64,000 nt of DNA, taken from Galbibacter sp. BG1. Its GTDB lineage: Bacteria > Bacteroidota > Bacteroidia > Flavobacteriales > Flavobacteriaceae. Below the pieces are notes generated by a model. It did not search any database. It was not told the origin of the DNA and saw only the letters and a program-made list of their open reading frames with translations. A program made the position numbers and the translations under genes. Where the stretch lies: contig NZ_CP058364.1 of assembly GCF_013391805.1 (NCBI RefSeq), forward strand, positions 3,105,501-3,169,500. Direction: 5' to 3'. Below, in pieces: positions 1 to 8,574 of this stretch; within the stretch, counting starts at the first letter, position 1; each line of letters opens with the position of its first letter.

Positions 1-1493
1 TGGCCATAGAACATCCACATTTTATTTTTGAACCTTCCCGTTGGGATATGGTACAAGGGGAAACCTCTGATGAAAACGCCTTTATTAACAAAGAAAATTT
101 AAACCTTTCTTTAGAAGTTACCCATAACCTCGGTGCCGAAGTTTTTGAAATAGATCAGTTAGATGCTTATTTTTTCGGTAAACGTTATACCAAACACCCA
201 CCTATTAGTTACGAGCATAACGGGATCAAGATTCCGTCTAACACTCATTTTTTAATGAGCGATAACACCTTTTTGAGGGTACAACCTACCAACAATCCAT
301 TTACACGATTGTTAATGACGTTTAAAGCTAAAGACGTCATTATAGAAGGAGGTAACCTTGTTGGAGATAGGTATACTCACGATTACGCCAATGTGGTAGA
401 CGAAGAGGGGGTTTCCAGAAACGAACACGGGTATGGAGCTCTGGTTATGATTTTAGGTTCGCACAATGTTACGGTAGACAACGTAAATGCTTACGAAGAT
501 CAAGGAGATGGTATTGCGGTGCAAGGTTCTTCTATTCGTAATAGGGATGGTTCCCTTAAAGAAGGTGCTATGCAATCTGAAAACGTGGTTATAAAAAACA
601 GTTTTATCGATAAATGTAGACGAAATAATTTTTCCATTACCGATGGTGAAGGGATTGTTATTGAAGGGTGTACAATCTCCAATGCAGGCGGAGAGCACGA
701 TAGTGGGGAAAGATACGAAGGGACCGCTCCAGAAATAGGTATCGACTTAGAAGCCTACAGGGAGCGTAAAGAAGATGGTAGCCTTTATGCTTATGAAAGA
801 GTGGCCGAAGTTACCATAAGAAACAATACTTTTAAAGGAAACTATGTTGCCGACGTACTCGTATTTACCGCTGATTTTGTTACGATAGAGAATAATGAAA
901 TGGACAACAGGGTAGGTGTAAACGCCGGTCATGATGTAAAAATTTTAAACAATAACCTTACGGCAAAAGCAGATATAAAAACAAATGTAGCTATTGGTTT
1001 TGATAATTATACTGTTGCCGGGGAAGAGTTGACATATAATATAGAGGCGAGTGGGAATACAATTTCTGGTTACGATACTTCTATGAGAATTGGGACAAGC
1101 AATGTAAAAGTAGCAGATAACAATTTTAATGATTTTAAAGAAGCTATCTATATTTCAGATATTGAAGATGCCGAAATATCAAACAATACATTTAAGAGTG
1201 ACCGGGATGTTAGTTACGCGTACTTCTCCAGGGGCAATGTAGTTGCCAAAAATGTAATGGTAAAAGGGGAACAAATAGAAGTAACCCACCGTCCGTTGTA
1301 TTTAACCAATCTTAATGATGAGTTGAATAACGCCACAGACCGTATCGTTTTTGATGATTGCTATTTTGCATCAAGTCGCGAATTGTACTTGTATGAATGT
1401 AAAAATATTACCATTAAAAACAGTAGTTTAAATACAAGGATCGAACAAGTGAATTCAGAAAATATTGTTCTACAAAACAACGAAACCCGTTAG
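1..1493 (+). CDS. right-handed parallel beta-helix protein, 5' end missing
   Basis: The first ATG in this frame is at 48, but the frame stays open to the window edge and reads as protein (AIEHPHFIFEPSRWD before that Met), so the real start lies upstream. What remains is about 496 residues. From about residue 90 there are repeated short strands with Asn/Asp-rich turns (NNTFKGN, IENNEMDN, ILNNNLTAK, EISNNTFKSD), the pattern of a right-handed parallel beta-helix. That fold is shared by pectate, alginate and other polysaccharide lyases and by epimerases. I see no diagnostic catalytic motif and the N-terminus is absent, so substrate and export signal are unknown. The convergent gluconokinase is loosely consistent with sugar-acid metabolism, which is inference only. 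The fold call is fairly sure and the function is open. Confidence 0.7.
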   Translation, partial: AIEHPHFIFEPSRWDMVQGETSDENAFINKENLNLSLEVTHNLGAEVFEIDQLDAYFFGKRYTKHPPISYEHNGIKIPSNTHFLMSDNTFLRVQPTNNPFTRLLMTFKAKDVIIEGGNLVGDRYTHDYANVVDEEGVSRNEHGYGALVMILGSHNVTVDNVNAYEDQGDGIAVQGSSIRNRDGSLKEGAMQSENVVIKNSFIDKCRRNNFSITDGEGIVIEGCTISNAGGEHDSGERYEGTAPEIGIDLEAYRERKEDGSLYAYERVAEVTIRNNTFKGNYVADVLVFTADFVTIENNEMDNRVGVNAGHDVKILNNNLTAKADIKTNVAIGFDNYTVAGEELTYNIEASGNTISGYDTSMRIGTSNVKVADNNFNDFKEAIYISDIEDAEISNNTFKSDRDVSYAYFSRGNVVAKNVMVKGEQIEVTHRPLYLTNLNDELNNATDRIVFDDCYFASSRELYLYECKNITIKNSSLNTRIEQVNSENIVLQNNETR

Positions 1494-1571
1494 TAGATTC
1501 TTAAATTATAAACAATGTCTTTTTCTATTTAGTCAAATATCGGCTATTTAGAAAAAGACTCTTTAATATAG

Positions 1572-2072
1572 TTATAAAAGCTGCACCAATATCTCATCCA
1601 CAATTTCTTTCGGAGTATCTGCAATATCTACCACAATGGCATGACTAGGCGGCTGAAGGGTGTCAAATTGCGATTTTAATAAGGAGATAGGCATAAAATG
1701 GGATTCCCTTCCAGATAAACGTGTTTCTATGAGTTGAAAATCACCCATGAGATATACGAACTCTATATTTTTTTCAATGTCCTTTCTAAGAATTTTACGA
1801 TAAGAACTTTTTAAGGCAGAACAAGCGATAATACAACTTTTTCCTTCTTCTACTTGCTGCTTGCAATACGAGTTAATTGTTTTCAGCCATCCCAATCTAT
1901 CATTGTCATCTAAAGGCTCACCGGCTGCCATTTTTTGTATGTTTTCCGGTGGATGAAAATTATCTCCATCCCTAAACTGAATATTGGTTCTTTCAGAAAG
2001 AAGTTTACCGATAGTTGTTTTACCAGACCCGGAAACTCCCATAATAATTATGGCCTTGGACTTTTTTAACAT
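1572..2072 (-). CDS. gntK: gluconokinase
   Basis: This cytoplasmic kinase phosphorylates D-gluconate to 6-phosphogluconate with ATP, feeding the pentose phosphate or Entner-Doudoroff route. The P-loop GVSGSGKT sits at residues 12-19, followed by the family motif FRDGDNFHPPENIQKM, in which Asp and His contact the sugar acid, then DNDRLGWL and the ACSALKSSYR segment. At 166 residues it has the normal length of the small thermoresistant GntK type. The ATG at 2070-2072 places the P-loop at the expected distance. No gluconate permease or GntR regulator adjoins it; it stands alone, convergent with the beta-helix gene. Family assignment is secure. A related sugar-acid substrate cannot be excluded. 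Confidence 0.93.
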   Translation of the reverse strand: MLKKSKAIIIMGVSGSGKTTIGKLLSERTNIQFRDGDNFHPPENIQKMAAGEPLDDNDRLGWLKTINSYCKQQVEEGKSCIIACSALKSSYRKILRKDIEKNIEFVYLMGDFQLIETRLSGRESHFMPISLLKSQFDTLQPPSHAIVVDIADTPKEIVDEILVQLL

Positions 2073-2138
2073 ACGAGACGCTTTGACCTAAAGTTAAGTT
2101 TATTTTTCAATTTTACAATCACATTACAACAAACAAAA

Positions 2139-2162
2139 AAAGCGGCATTTAATAGCCGCTTT
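2139..2162 (-). terminator. intrinsic terminator of the 2186-2707 gene
   Basis: An 8-bp perfect stem (AAAGCGGC at 2139-2146 with GCCGCTTT at 2155-2162) has an 8-nt loop. Read on the minus strand it is followed by a T-run (2133-2140), so it ends transcription from the secreted-protein gene before it reaches gntK. Confidence 0.8.
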
Positions 2163-2185
2163 CTCTAAGACTGTCTACTTAAATT

Positions 2186-2707
2186 TTATTCTTGCTTATA
2201 TACTCTTTTGGTCGCAGAACCATCGTCGTTGGTTATTACCACAATAAAATTCTCATTGGCATCAAAATAACCAACACCTTTACCGTCTTTGGTTTCAACC
2301 ATATATTTGTTGTTTTCAGATTGGTAACTGGTGGCATTTAAATTTTGATTTTCAGAATTTATGGTAAAACCTTTATCAAATGGAATGAATTCACATCTAT
2401 TATCTTCGCACATAAAAGTTGTCTTTCTATCTATAACAACTTCTGTATCACCTTCCATTATAGTTTCTTGTTTAGTCACTTTTGTTGGAGAAGAGGCTCT
2501 GTCTTGGTTCAGGGCATTTTTATCCTGTTCGCTTAAATTAACTTCCTGTTCTTTGGTTACCGTAACTTTTTCCTTAAGCTCTTGCTCCCCTTTACTCGTT
2601 TTCACTTTTGTTGTTGTGGTAACTGTTTCTTCGAGTACTTCCTTATTTTGAGCAAACCCGATGGTAGTACCCAAAGCTATTGCTGTTATTAAAATCAGAT
2701 TTTTCAT
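2186..2707 (-). CDS. small secreted protein of unknown function
   Basis: The 173-residue protein starts with a clear signal peptide (MKNLILITAIALGTTIGFAQ, cleavage expected after the Ala or Gln). The mature part is highly charged and rich in Thr, Glu and Lys (for example VTTTTKVKTSKGEQELKEK), with one likely disulfide in MCEDNRCEF. The C-terminal third (YFDANENFIVVITNDDGS) looks like a short beta domain. I do not recognise the family, and no neighbour suggests a role: it lies between gntK (same strand, separated by its own terminator) and divergent dnaK. It is a real gene because of the signal peptide, normal composition and a dedicated terminator. The periplasm or outer membrane is the likely location. 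Confidence 0.75.
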   Translation of the reverse strand: MKNLILITAIALGTTIGFAQNKEVLEETVTTTTKVKTSKGEQELKEKVTVTKEQEVNLSEQDKNALNQDRASSPTKVTKQETIMEGDTEVVIDRKTTFMCEDNRCEFIPFDKGFTINSENQNLNATSYQSENNKYMVETKDGKGVGYFDANENFIVVITNDDGSATKRVYKQE

Positions 2708-2824
2708 GTCTATTTTGTTTTTGATTATATATGTTAATATACGCTATATCAGAAAGCTAAGATGTTAATGAGCTACTAAGGAGTAATAATAATATGTTAA
2801 GATATCATGTTTTTGAACGATTTA

Positions 2825-2864
2825 TGACAGTTTGTCATTTTTATTGGCATGGCACAGAGATTGA
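2825..2864 (+). promoter_or_regulatory. palindrome and -24/-12-like element upstream of dnaK
   Basis: A perfect inverted repeat TGACA-GTT-TGTCA (2825-2837) is followed 12 bp later by TGGCACAGAGATTGA (2850-2864). The latter fits the sigma54 pattern TGGCAC-N5-TTG with the GG and GA dinucleotides spaced as GG/GC would be, the last C being replaced by A. No TAnnTTTG element is visible between it and the dnaK ATG at 2918. I infer this is the heat-inducible dnaK promoter with an activator or repressor site. Whether sigma54 or another factor reads it is open. Confidence 0.5.
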
Positions 2865-2917
2865 CTTTTACAAACCGAATTTAAAATAGATTTTTTAAAC
2901 ACTATAAAAATATAAAC

Positions 2918-4834
2918 ATGAGTAAAATTATTGGAATCGATTTAGGTACAACAAACTCCTGCGTTTCTGTAATGGAAGGTAACGAGCCTGTTGTAATACC
3001 TAATGCTGAAGGAAAAAGAACCACTCCTTCTGTCATTGCTTTTGTTGAAGGCGGGGAAATTAAAGTAGGGGATCCTGCAAAGCGTCAAGCAGTAACCAAC
3101 CCAAATAAAACTATTTATTCTATAAAGCGTTTTATGGGGAATAAATTTTCTGAATCAACTAAAGAAGCAGAAAGAGTACCTTATAAAGTAGTAAAAGGAG
3201 ACAACGATACACCAAGGGTAGATGTAGACGGTCGTTTGTACACTCCACAGGAATTATCGGCGATGATACTTCAAAAAATGAAGAAAACCGCTGAAGATTA
3301 TTTGGGGCAAGATGTAACTCAGGCGGTTATTACTGTACCGGCTTATTTTAACGATTCTCAGCGTCAAGCAACCAAAGAAGCTGGAGAAATTGCTGGGCTA
3401 AAGGTAGAAAGAATAATCAACGAGCCTACAGCTGCGGCATTGGCCTATGGTTTAGATAAAAAAGGAGAAGACCAAAAGATCGTAGTATTCGATTTTGGTG
3501 GAGGTACGCATGATGTATCGATATTGGAACTGGGAGACGGTGTTTTTGAGGTATTGGCAACAGACGGTGATACACATTTAGGTGGTGACGATGTAGATGA
3601 AAAAATCATCAACTGGCTAGCTGAGGAATTTAAAGCTGAAGAAGATATTGATTTAAGAAAAGATTCAATTGCTTTGCAGCGTCTAAAAGAGGCTGCCGAA
3701 AAAGCTAAAATTGAGTTGTCATCTGCAAATCAAACCGAAATTAACTTGCCATATGTAACCGCTACTGCTAGCGGACCAAAACACTTGGTTAAAACTTTGA
3801 GTAAGTCTAAATTCGAGCAATTAATCGCAGATTTAGTAGAAAGAACTATTAAGCCTTGTGAAAAAGCATTGAAAAGTGCCGGACTATCCAAAAGTGATAT
3901 CGACGAAGTTATTTTAGTAGGTGGTTCTACTAGAATTCCTGCCGTTCAAGAAGCTGTGGAGAAATTCTTCGGAAAGAAACCTTCTAAAGGAGTAAACCCA
4001 GATGAAGTTGTGGCCGTTGGTGCCGCTATCCAAGGTGGGGTATTGACTGGAGATGTAAAAGATGTATTATTACTAGACGTTACACCACTTTCTTTAGGTA
4101 TTGAAACCATGGGTGGGGTTATGACTAAATTAATTGAGGCAAATACCACCATTCCTTCTAAGAAGTCGCAGGTTTTCTCAACAGCGGCAGATAATCAGCC
4201 TTCTGTAGAAATTCACGTACTTCAAGGGGAAAGACCAATGGCAGCAGATAACAAAACTATCGGTCGTTTCCATTTAGACGGAATTCCACCAGCGCAAAGA
4301 GGAGTTCCACAAATTGAAGTTACCTTCGATATTGATGCCAACGGTATTATTAATGTATCGGCAAAAGATAAAGGAACAAACAAAGAACAGAACATTCGTA
4401 TCGAAGCTTCTTCAGGATTAACAGAAGAAGAAATCGAGAAAATGAAGAAAGAAGCAGAGGCAAATGCTGATGCTGATAAAAAAGCCAAAGAAAAAGTAGA
4501 TAAGCTTAACGAAGCTGATGCCATGATTTTCCAAACTGAAAAGCAGTTAAAGGAATTTGGTGATAAACTTTCTGATGATAAGAAAAAGCCAATTGAAGAT
4601 GCTTTGGAAGAATTGAAAAAAGCATACGAGTCTAAAGAAGTAGAAACTATTCAACCTGCTTTAGATAAAATCAATGAAGCTTGGAAAGTAGCTTCTGAAG
4701 AGATGTACAAAGCACAGGCAGAAGCTCAACAAAACGGAGCTCCAGGAGCAGACGCCCAAGGGGGTGAAAGTGCTCAAGGTGATGCCAAAGAAGGAGATGA
4801 TGTACAAGATGTAGATTTTGAAGAAGTGAAGTAA
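2918..4834 (+). CDS. dnaK: molecular chaperone DnaK (Hsp70)
   Basis: This ATP-dependent cytoplasmic chaperone works with DnaJ and GrpE, neither of which is in the window. The 638 residues show the full Hsp70 layout: an N-terminal ATPase beginning [13 protein letters not shown], the phosphate-2 loop [16 protein letters not shown], the adenosine motif [11 protein letters not shown], the interdomain linker [15 protein letters not shown], a substrate-binding beta domain to about residue 500, a helical lid, and a Gly/Gln/Ala-rich tail ending DVDFEEVK. His replaces the usual Phe in GGGTFD; I recall this as a normal Bacteroidota variant. It is monocistronic, with a palindromic element upstream and a 14-bp terminator downstream. 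The call is secure. Confidence 0.99.
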   Translation: MSKIIGIDLGTTNSCVSVMEGNEPVVIPNAEGKRTTPSVIAFVEGGEIKVGDPAKRQAVTNPNKTIYSIKRFMGNKFSESTKEAERVPYKVVKGDNDTPRVDVDGRLYTPQELSAMILQKMKKTAEDYLGQDVTQAVITVPAYFNDSQRQATKEAGEIAGLKVERIINEPTAAALAYGLDKKGEDQKIVVFDFGGGTHDVSILELGDGVFEVLATDGDTHLGGDDVDEKIINWLAEEFKAEEDIDLRKDSIALQRLKEAAEKAKIELSSANQTEINLPYVTATASGPKHLVKTLSKSKFEQLIADLVERTIKPCEKALKSAGLSKSDIDEVILVGGSTRIPAVQEAVEKFFGKKPSKGVNPDEVVAVGAAIQGGVLTGDVKDVLLLDVTPLSLGIETMGGVMTKLIEANTTIPSKKSQVFSTAADNQPSVEIHVLQGERPMAADNKTIGRFHLDGIPPAQRGVPQIEVTFDIDANGIINVSAKDKGTNKEQNIRIEASSGLTEEEIEKMKKEAEANADADKKAKEKVDKLNEADAMIFQTEKQLKEFGDKLSDDKKKPIEDALEELKKAYESKEVETIQPALDKINEAWKVASEEMYKAQAEAQQNGAPGADAQGGESAQGDAKEGDDVQDVDFEEVK

Positions 4835-4863
4835 TTCACCGAATTTAAATAAACATAAATTAG

Positions 4864-4897
4864 AAAGCCCGAAAGTATTTTACTTTCGGGCTTTTCT
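4864..4897. terminator. bidirectional terminator after dnaK
   Basis: A 14-bp perfect stem (AAAGCCCGAAAGTA at 4864-4877 with TACTTTCGGGCTTT at 4881-4894) and 3-nt loop is followed by T-rich sequence on the plus strand and preceded by A-rich sequence. It can end dnaK and also the minus-strand microprotein gene at 4923-5024. Confidence 0.85.
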
Positions 4898-4922
4898 ATG
4901 TGTCATATTTTGTTTTTGTTAC

Positions 4923-5024
4923 TTAGCTTTTCTTAAGTGCCGTTTTGCCAATTTGAGCAATAATCCATACTACTATAGCGGCTATAGAGGCATACAGTCC
5001 CACCATAATCAAAACATTTTCCAT
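4923..5024 (-). CDS. single-span membrane microprotein A (33 aa)
   Basis: The short frame from ATG at 5022-5024 to TAA at 4923 encodes 33 residues: MENVLIMVGLYASIAA followed by IVVWIIAQIGKTALKKS. It has a short acidic N-terminus, one hydrophobic segment of about 20 residues and a Lys-rich end, the layout of a one-pass inner-membrane protein. Coding is supported by a well-formed promoter just upstream (5049-5078), by a terminator just downstream, and by resemblance to the second microprotein (5148-5264): both have a hydrophobic helix containing VW, then IG and a KK end. The function is unknown. Small proteins of this kind often modulate larger membrane complexes, but nothing here identifies a partner. 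Confidence 0.65.
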   Translation of the reverse strand: MENVLIMVGLYASIAAIVVWIIAQIGKTALKKS

Positions 5025-5048
5025 AAAATTATTTTTAGGTTAAGGTTG

Positions 5049-5078
5049 CAAAAATATCAATAAAGTAGTTAATTCAAA
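5049..5078 (-). promoter_or_regulatory. promoter of microprotein A
   Basis: On the minus strand TTTG (5075-5078), an 18-bp spacer and TATTTTTG (5049-5056) match the Bacteroidota consensus TTTG / TAnnTTTG. A start of transcription near 5043 leaves a leader of about 19 nt before the ATG at 5024. Confidence 0.65.
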
Positions 5079-5147
5079 GTATATTTTATAAAATATCGTA
5101 GAATGGATATATCGTACCAAAATTAATTTTTAGATTCCCCTTGATAA

Positions 5148-5264
5148 TCAACGAGATGAATTTTTCTTCATGAGGTAAAAACCGATTTCTTTTACAAGCC
5201 AAACAATTATTCCTAAAATTGCGGCAAACTTTCCAATTTCTACCAATAGCATTCCTGTTTCCAT
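5148..5264 (-). CDS. single-span membrane microprotein B (38 aa)
   Basis: ATG at 5262-5264 to TGA at 5148 encodes 38 residues: METGMLLVEIGKFAAILG followed by IIVWLVKEIGFYLMKKNSSR. It has one hydrophobic segment of about 18 residues and a basic C-terminus. It resembles microprotein A (ME start, aliphatic helix with VW, then IG and KK), so the two look like diverged tandem copies. It is preceded by an AT-rich leader (AAATAAAAATG), usual for this phylum. I found no exact TAnnTTTG promoter immediately upstream. It lies between recQ and microprotein A on the same strand. The function is unknown. The coding call rests on composition and on the paralogue. Confidence 0.6.
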   Translation of the reverse strand: METGMLLVEIGKFAAILGIIVWLVKEIGFYLMKKNSSR

Positions 5265-5364
5265 TTTTATTTAATTTATCATTGCTATTATATGATGATA
5301 CATACGGGGAAAGGTTGCTTCAAAGATTTGAAATTGTGTTAAATTTAACAATTATCCTATTTAT

Positions 5365-7473
5365 TTAACTGCTTTTAGGATTTTCGATTACAGTAAGACA
5401 TATCTTTATCGTCCAGTAATCTATGGCTTCTTCAAAATATTCGTAGTAGGTTTTTAGATGATCTGGATGCTCTAATTTAATTTGAGCTTCTTTTACACTT
5501 TCCAGATCATTTTTACTTATAAATTGCATTAAATCAATTTCTTTACCTTCTTCATAAAGTTTAACCAGATGCGAGTATATCGTGGTACTGCTTAATTTTC
5601 GTTTTTTAGCCATCTCTTCAATACTCAATCCGTCTTGGTATAATTTAAATGTTTCTAGGTAAGTAGATCCTTTTTTTCTGGCTTTTTTCTTTTCTTTTTC
5701 TTTGTTAAAAGCAATGATCTCTTTTATAAATTGATATCCGTAGTTTTCCATCTTTCTACGTCCAACGCCATTAATGTGCATAAAATCTTCATCGGTTACT
5801 GGTCTTTCGGCTTCAATTTCTTTAAGGGTGGCATCATTAAAGATTAAATAAGCCGGTATGTCCTCTTCTTTCGCTATGGAGAGGCGTAATTGGCGTAACC
5901 TCTCAAATAAGGAGTCTTTTGTTTTCGTTTGTTTTGTGGTCGTAGTCTCTGTAACAATTTTCTCCTGAGGCTTGGTTAAAGCAACTTTTTGATTGTTAAA
6001 AAGCACCTCATTTGCCTGTGGCGTAAGTTTTAAAGTGTTTTTTAAATGAAATGCAATTTCCAAATATCCCAAATTCACCATTTGAATTATATAATGCTGC
6101 CAATCACGCCACGAAATATCATTAGCAATGCCGTAGGTTTTTACATGTTGGAATCCTTTTTCTATTACTTGTTGATTATGGGATCCTCTTAACACATCGA
6201 TAACCATTCCAATATTTTCCTGTTCCCTTAGACGGGTTACACAAGACAATGCTTTTTGAGCTATTATGGTTCCATCGAAAAACTGTGGAGGGTTTTTACA
6301 GACATCGCAGTTTCCACAATCTTCTTCTAAAAATTCCCCGAAATAGCTCAATAAAATTTTTCTACGGCAAGAAAGTGCTTCTGCATACTGCTTCATTCGT
6401 TCCAATTTTGCCATTTGCACCTCTGAATTTCCAGATTTTTCCGCAAATTGTTGGAGTTGCACAACATCGGCATAACTATGGAATAGCAGGGTGGAAGAGG
6501 GGAGGCCATCCCTTCCTGCACGGCCAATTTCTTGGTAATAGCCCTCTAAATTCTTTGGCATGTTGTAATGTATAACCCAGCGAACATTGGATTTATCGAT
6601 TCCCATTCCAAAAGCGATGGTGGCACACACAATTTCGGTCTTATCGTTTATAAAGTCTTCTTGGGTTTTAGATCGGTCTTCATGTCCCAACCCGGCATGA
6701 TAGGCCTGGGCGTTAAATCCTGATTTTCTAAGTTTCTCGGCAATATTTTCAGTAGCTTTTCTGCTTAAACAATAAATGATACCACTTTCATTGGGTCGTT
6801 TATTTAAAAACTGAATAATTTGCGGCAGTCTATCGGTGCCAGGTCGTACTTCTAAACTTAAATTTTTTCTATCGAACGAAGCTACGTATTTTCTCGCATT
6901 GGGAATGTTGAGTTGTTGAGCAATATCTTCCCGTGTAGCCTTATCTGCGGTGGCTGTGAGTGCGATAAGCGGTGTGTTTGGAAACCTATTTTTTAAAAAT
7001 CCAAGTTGGGTGTAAGCAGGTCTAAAATCGTGTCCCCAAGAGGAGATACAATGTGCTTCATCTACCGCAATTAAGCTTACTTCCACGGTACTAAATATAT
7101 TTTCCAAATAAGAAAGGCTCTCTGGGGCTACGTATAAAAGTTTTGTTTCTTTAGTTTCAATGGATTTAAAAATAGCGTCCTGCTCCGATGAAGACTGACT
7201 GCTATTTAAAAAACTGGCGGGAATCCCATTTACTTGAAGACCGTCTACTTGATCTTTCATTAAAGCAATAAGTGGTGAAATAACAATGGTAAGTCCGTTT
7301 AATAACATAGCCGGAAGTTGGTAACAAATAGATTTTCCGCCACCGGTAGGCATAATTACCAAGCAATCTTCTCCCGCAATTAGGGTATCTATAATTTCTT
7401 TTTGGAGTGGACGAAAGGATTCGTATCCAAAATATTCTTTAAGGGTATTGTAAATAACAGCTTCTTGTATCAT
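5365..7473 (-). CDS. recQ: ATP-dependent DNA helicase RecQ
   Basis: This 3'-5' DNA helicase acts in recombination and replication-fork repair. I start it at the ATG at 7471-7473 (702 aa); the frame extends 8 codons upstream only through a TTG. Visible parts are the RecQ motif 0 (FGYESFRPLQ), Walker A MPTGGGKS near residues 41-48, DEAHCISSWGHDFRP, the motif VI region HYNMPKNLEGYYQEIGRAGR, the zinc-binding cysteines (CRRKILLSYF to CGNCDVC), the RQC winged helix, an HRDC domain (about residues 510-590) and a C-terminal helix-turn-helix segment (YLETFKLYQDGLSIEEMAKK) seen in longer RecQ proteins. All expected motifs are intact. Neighbours do not form an obvious operon. Confidence 0.97.
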   Translation of the reverse strand: MIQEAVIYNTLKEYFGYESFRPLQKEIIDTLIAGEDCLVIMPTGGGKSICYQLPAMLLNGLTIVISPLIALMKDQVDGLQVNGIPASFLNSSQSSSEQDAIFKSIETKETKLLYVAPESLSYLENIFSTVEVSLIAVDEAHCISSWGHDFRPAYTQLGFLKNRFPNTPLIALTATADKATREDIAQQLNIPNARKYVASFDRKNLSLEVRPGTDRLPQIIQFLNKRPNESGIIYCLSRKATENIAEKLRKSGFNAQAYHAGLGHEDRSKTQEDFINDKTEIVCATIAFGMGIDKSNVRWVIHYNMPKNLEGYYQEIGRAGRDGLPSSTLLFHSYADVVQLQQFAEKSGNSEVQMAKLERMKQYAEALSCRRKILLSYFGEFLEEDCGNCDVCKNPPQFFDGTIIAQKALSCVTRLREQENIGMVIDVLRGSHNQQVIEKGFQHVKTYGIANDISWRDWQHYIIQMVNLGYLEIAFHLKNTLKLTPQANEVLFNNQKVALTKPQEKIVTETTTTKQTKTKDSLFERLRQLRLSIAKEEDIPAYLIFNDATLKEIEAERPVTDEDFMHINGVGRRKMENYGYQFIKEIIAFNKEKEKKKARKKGSTYLETFKLYQDGLSIEEMAKKRKLSSTTIYSHLVKLYEEGKEIDLMQFISKNDLESVKEAQIKLEHPDHLKTYYEYFEEAIDYWTIKICLTVIENPKSS

Positions 7474-7547
7474 GGTTTGCAAAGTAACAGCAAACAATCT
7501 GCAACTAAAACCATTTTTTAATTTTATTAATGGCGGTTAAATGAAGT

Positions 7548-8108
7548 CTAAGACTTATTTCTAAAGTCGCTCCATTCTTCCTTTAAAATACCATAGCAAC
7601 AGGTATTTCTTTTAAATCCGTTTAATAAATACACATTACGCCTCAAAAGACCTTCCAATTTAGCTCCTAATTTTTCTACCGCCCGCCTTGATTGCAAGTT
7701 TCTTTCATCAATCCTGAATTCTACTTTTTCAAAATTCATTTTATAAAAAGCATAATCCAACATCATATATTTCATCGAGGTATTAAGTCCGCTTCCTTGA
7801 AAATCACGCCCAATCCACGTTGCACCAATATGTAATACCTTGTTGTTCCAATCAATATTCATATATCTGGTTGTACCGGCATATCTATTTGTACGTTTGT
7901 CGTAAACTATAAAAGGGATGGCTTGTTGCTGTTGGGCAAGATGGAGTGCTTTTTTTACATAATCTGTCAATGCGTTTAGTGTGGAAATATTGGAAGGGGA
8001 ATATTGAACCAAATCTTTTTCTGAAGAAATTGCATACAGATTCTTATAATTTTGGAGCGACAGAGGTTCCAGTTTTACAATTTCGTTTTCCAAGGTCGGG
8101 ATATTCAT
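7548..8108 (-). CDS. GNAT N-acetyltransferase, RimJ/RimL type
   Basis: An acetyl-CoA-dependent N-acetyltransferase of 186 residues. The fold markers are LEPLSLQNYKNLYAI at the start, IPFIVYDKRTNRYAGTTRY (strands 2-4) and the acetyl-CoA loop region IGRDFQGSGLNTSMKYMML, followed by RIDERNLQSRRAVEKLGAKLEG, the typical C-terminal part of the RimL-like group. The frame is open further upstream from a TTG, but that start would overlap the divergent thioesterase gene and lie above the -7 element at 8133-8140, so ATG 8106-8108 is preferred. The substrate (an amino acid, a ribosomal protein or an antibiotic) cannot be told from the sequence. Confidence 0.85.
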   Translation of the reverse strand: MNIPTLENEIVKLEPLSLQNYKNLYAISSEKDLVQYSPSNISTLNALTDYVKKALHLAQQQQAIPFIVYDKRTNRYAGTTRYMNIDWNNKVLHIGATWIGRDFQGSGLNTSMKYMMLDYAFYKMNFEKVEFRIDERNLQSRRAVEKLGAKLEGLLRRNVYLLNGFKRNTCCYGILKEEWSDFRNKS

Positions 8109-8132
8109 TGCGGTTGTTGTATTTTTACAATT

Positions 8133-8140
8133 CAAAAGTA
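8133..8140 (-). promoter_or_regulatory. -7 element for the GNAT gene
   Basis: TACTTTTG on the minus strand fits TAnnTTTG and lies 24 bp above the ATG at 8108, giving a leader of about 19 nt. No TTTG is found at the right -33 distance. It helps decide the start of the GNAT gene. Confidence 0.4.
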
Positions 8141-8145
8141 GAGAT

Positions 8146-8571
8146 ATGAATCCTGATAAAGAAAAAATATTATCAATTATCCGCGAACGTTGTAAAAACA
8201 CGTTAATGGAAACGCTGAATATTGAGTATATAGAGATGGGAGATGATTATTTGGTGGCTAAAATGCCTGTAACCCCAAAAGTGCATCAACCCGATGGTGT
8301 TTTACACGGTGGCGCCATGGTGGCGCTTGCAGAAAGTGTAGGCAGTGCAGCTTCTTATCTTTTCTTAAATACTAACGAATTTTTTATCCGTGGTATTGAA
8401 ATCTCTGCCAATCACCTAAAAAGTATTAAAGAAGGGTGGGTTTTTGCCAAAGCGACTTTTATCCACAAGGGGCGCACCACGCAATTGTGGGAAATTAAAA
8501 TTACCGATGAAGATAAAAATTTAATTTCCCTTTGTAAACTTACAACTATTGCGCTTCCAAAAAATAAGTAA
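8146..8571 (+). CDS. menI: hotdog-fold thioesterase, probable DHNA-CoA hydrolase
   Basis: A PaaI/YbgC-type hotdog thioesterase of 141 residues. The signature is HQPDGVLHGGAMVALAESVGSAAS, with the HGG turn and the catalytic Glu, followed by GIEISANHLKSIKEGWVFAKAT, usual for the 4-hydroxybenzoyl-CoA/DHNA-CoA group. The stop is 3 nt before menF, and menD, menB and menA follow within 7 kb. This makes hydrolysis of 1,4-dihydroxy-2-naphthoyl-CoA, the step between MenB and MenA, the most likely job. The family is certain. The substrate is inferred from the neighbours, and a phenylacetyl-CoA-type role is the alternative. Confidence 0.8.
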   Translation: MNPDKEKILSIIRERCKNTLMETLNIEYIEMGDDYLVAKMPVTPKVHQPDGVLHGGAMVALAESVGSAASYLFLNTNEFFIRGIEISANHLKSIKEGWVFAKATFIHKGRTTQLWEIKITDEDKNLISLCKLTTIALPKNK

Positions 8572-8574
8572 AGG

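Noticed and set aside
3490-3530. His in place of Phe in the DnaK phosphate loop (GGGTHDVS) as a defect
   Set aside because: I recall the same residue in other Bacteroidota DnaK proteins, so it is a lineage variant and not damage.
7474-7497. TTG-started extension of RecQ
   Set aside because: The extra eight residues come before the first ATG, which has the conserved N-terminus at the right distance. The same argument removes the TTG extensions of MenD (9721) and UvrA (39048).
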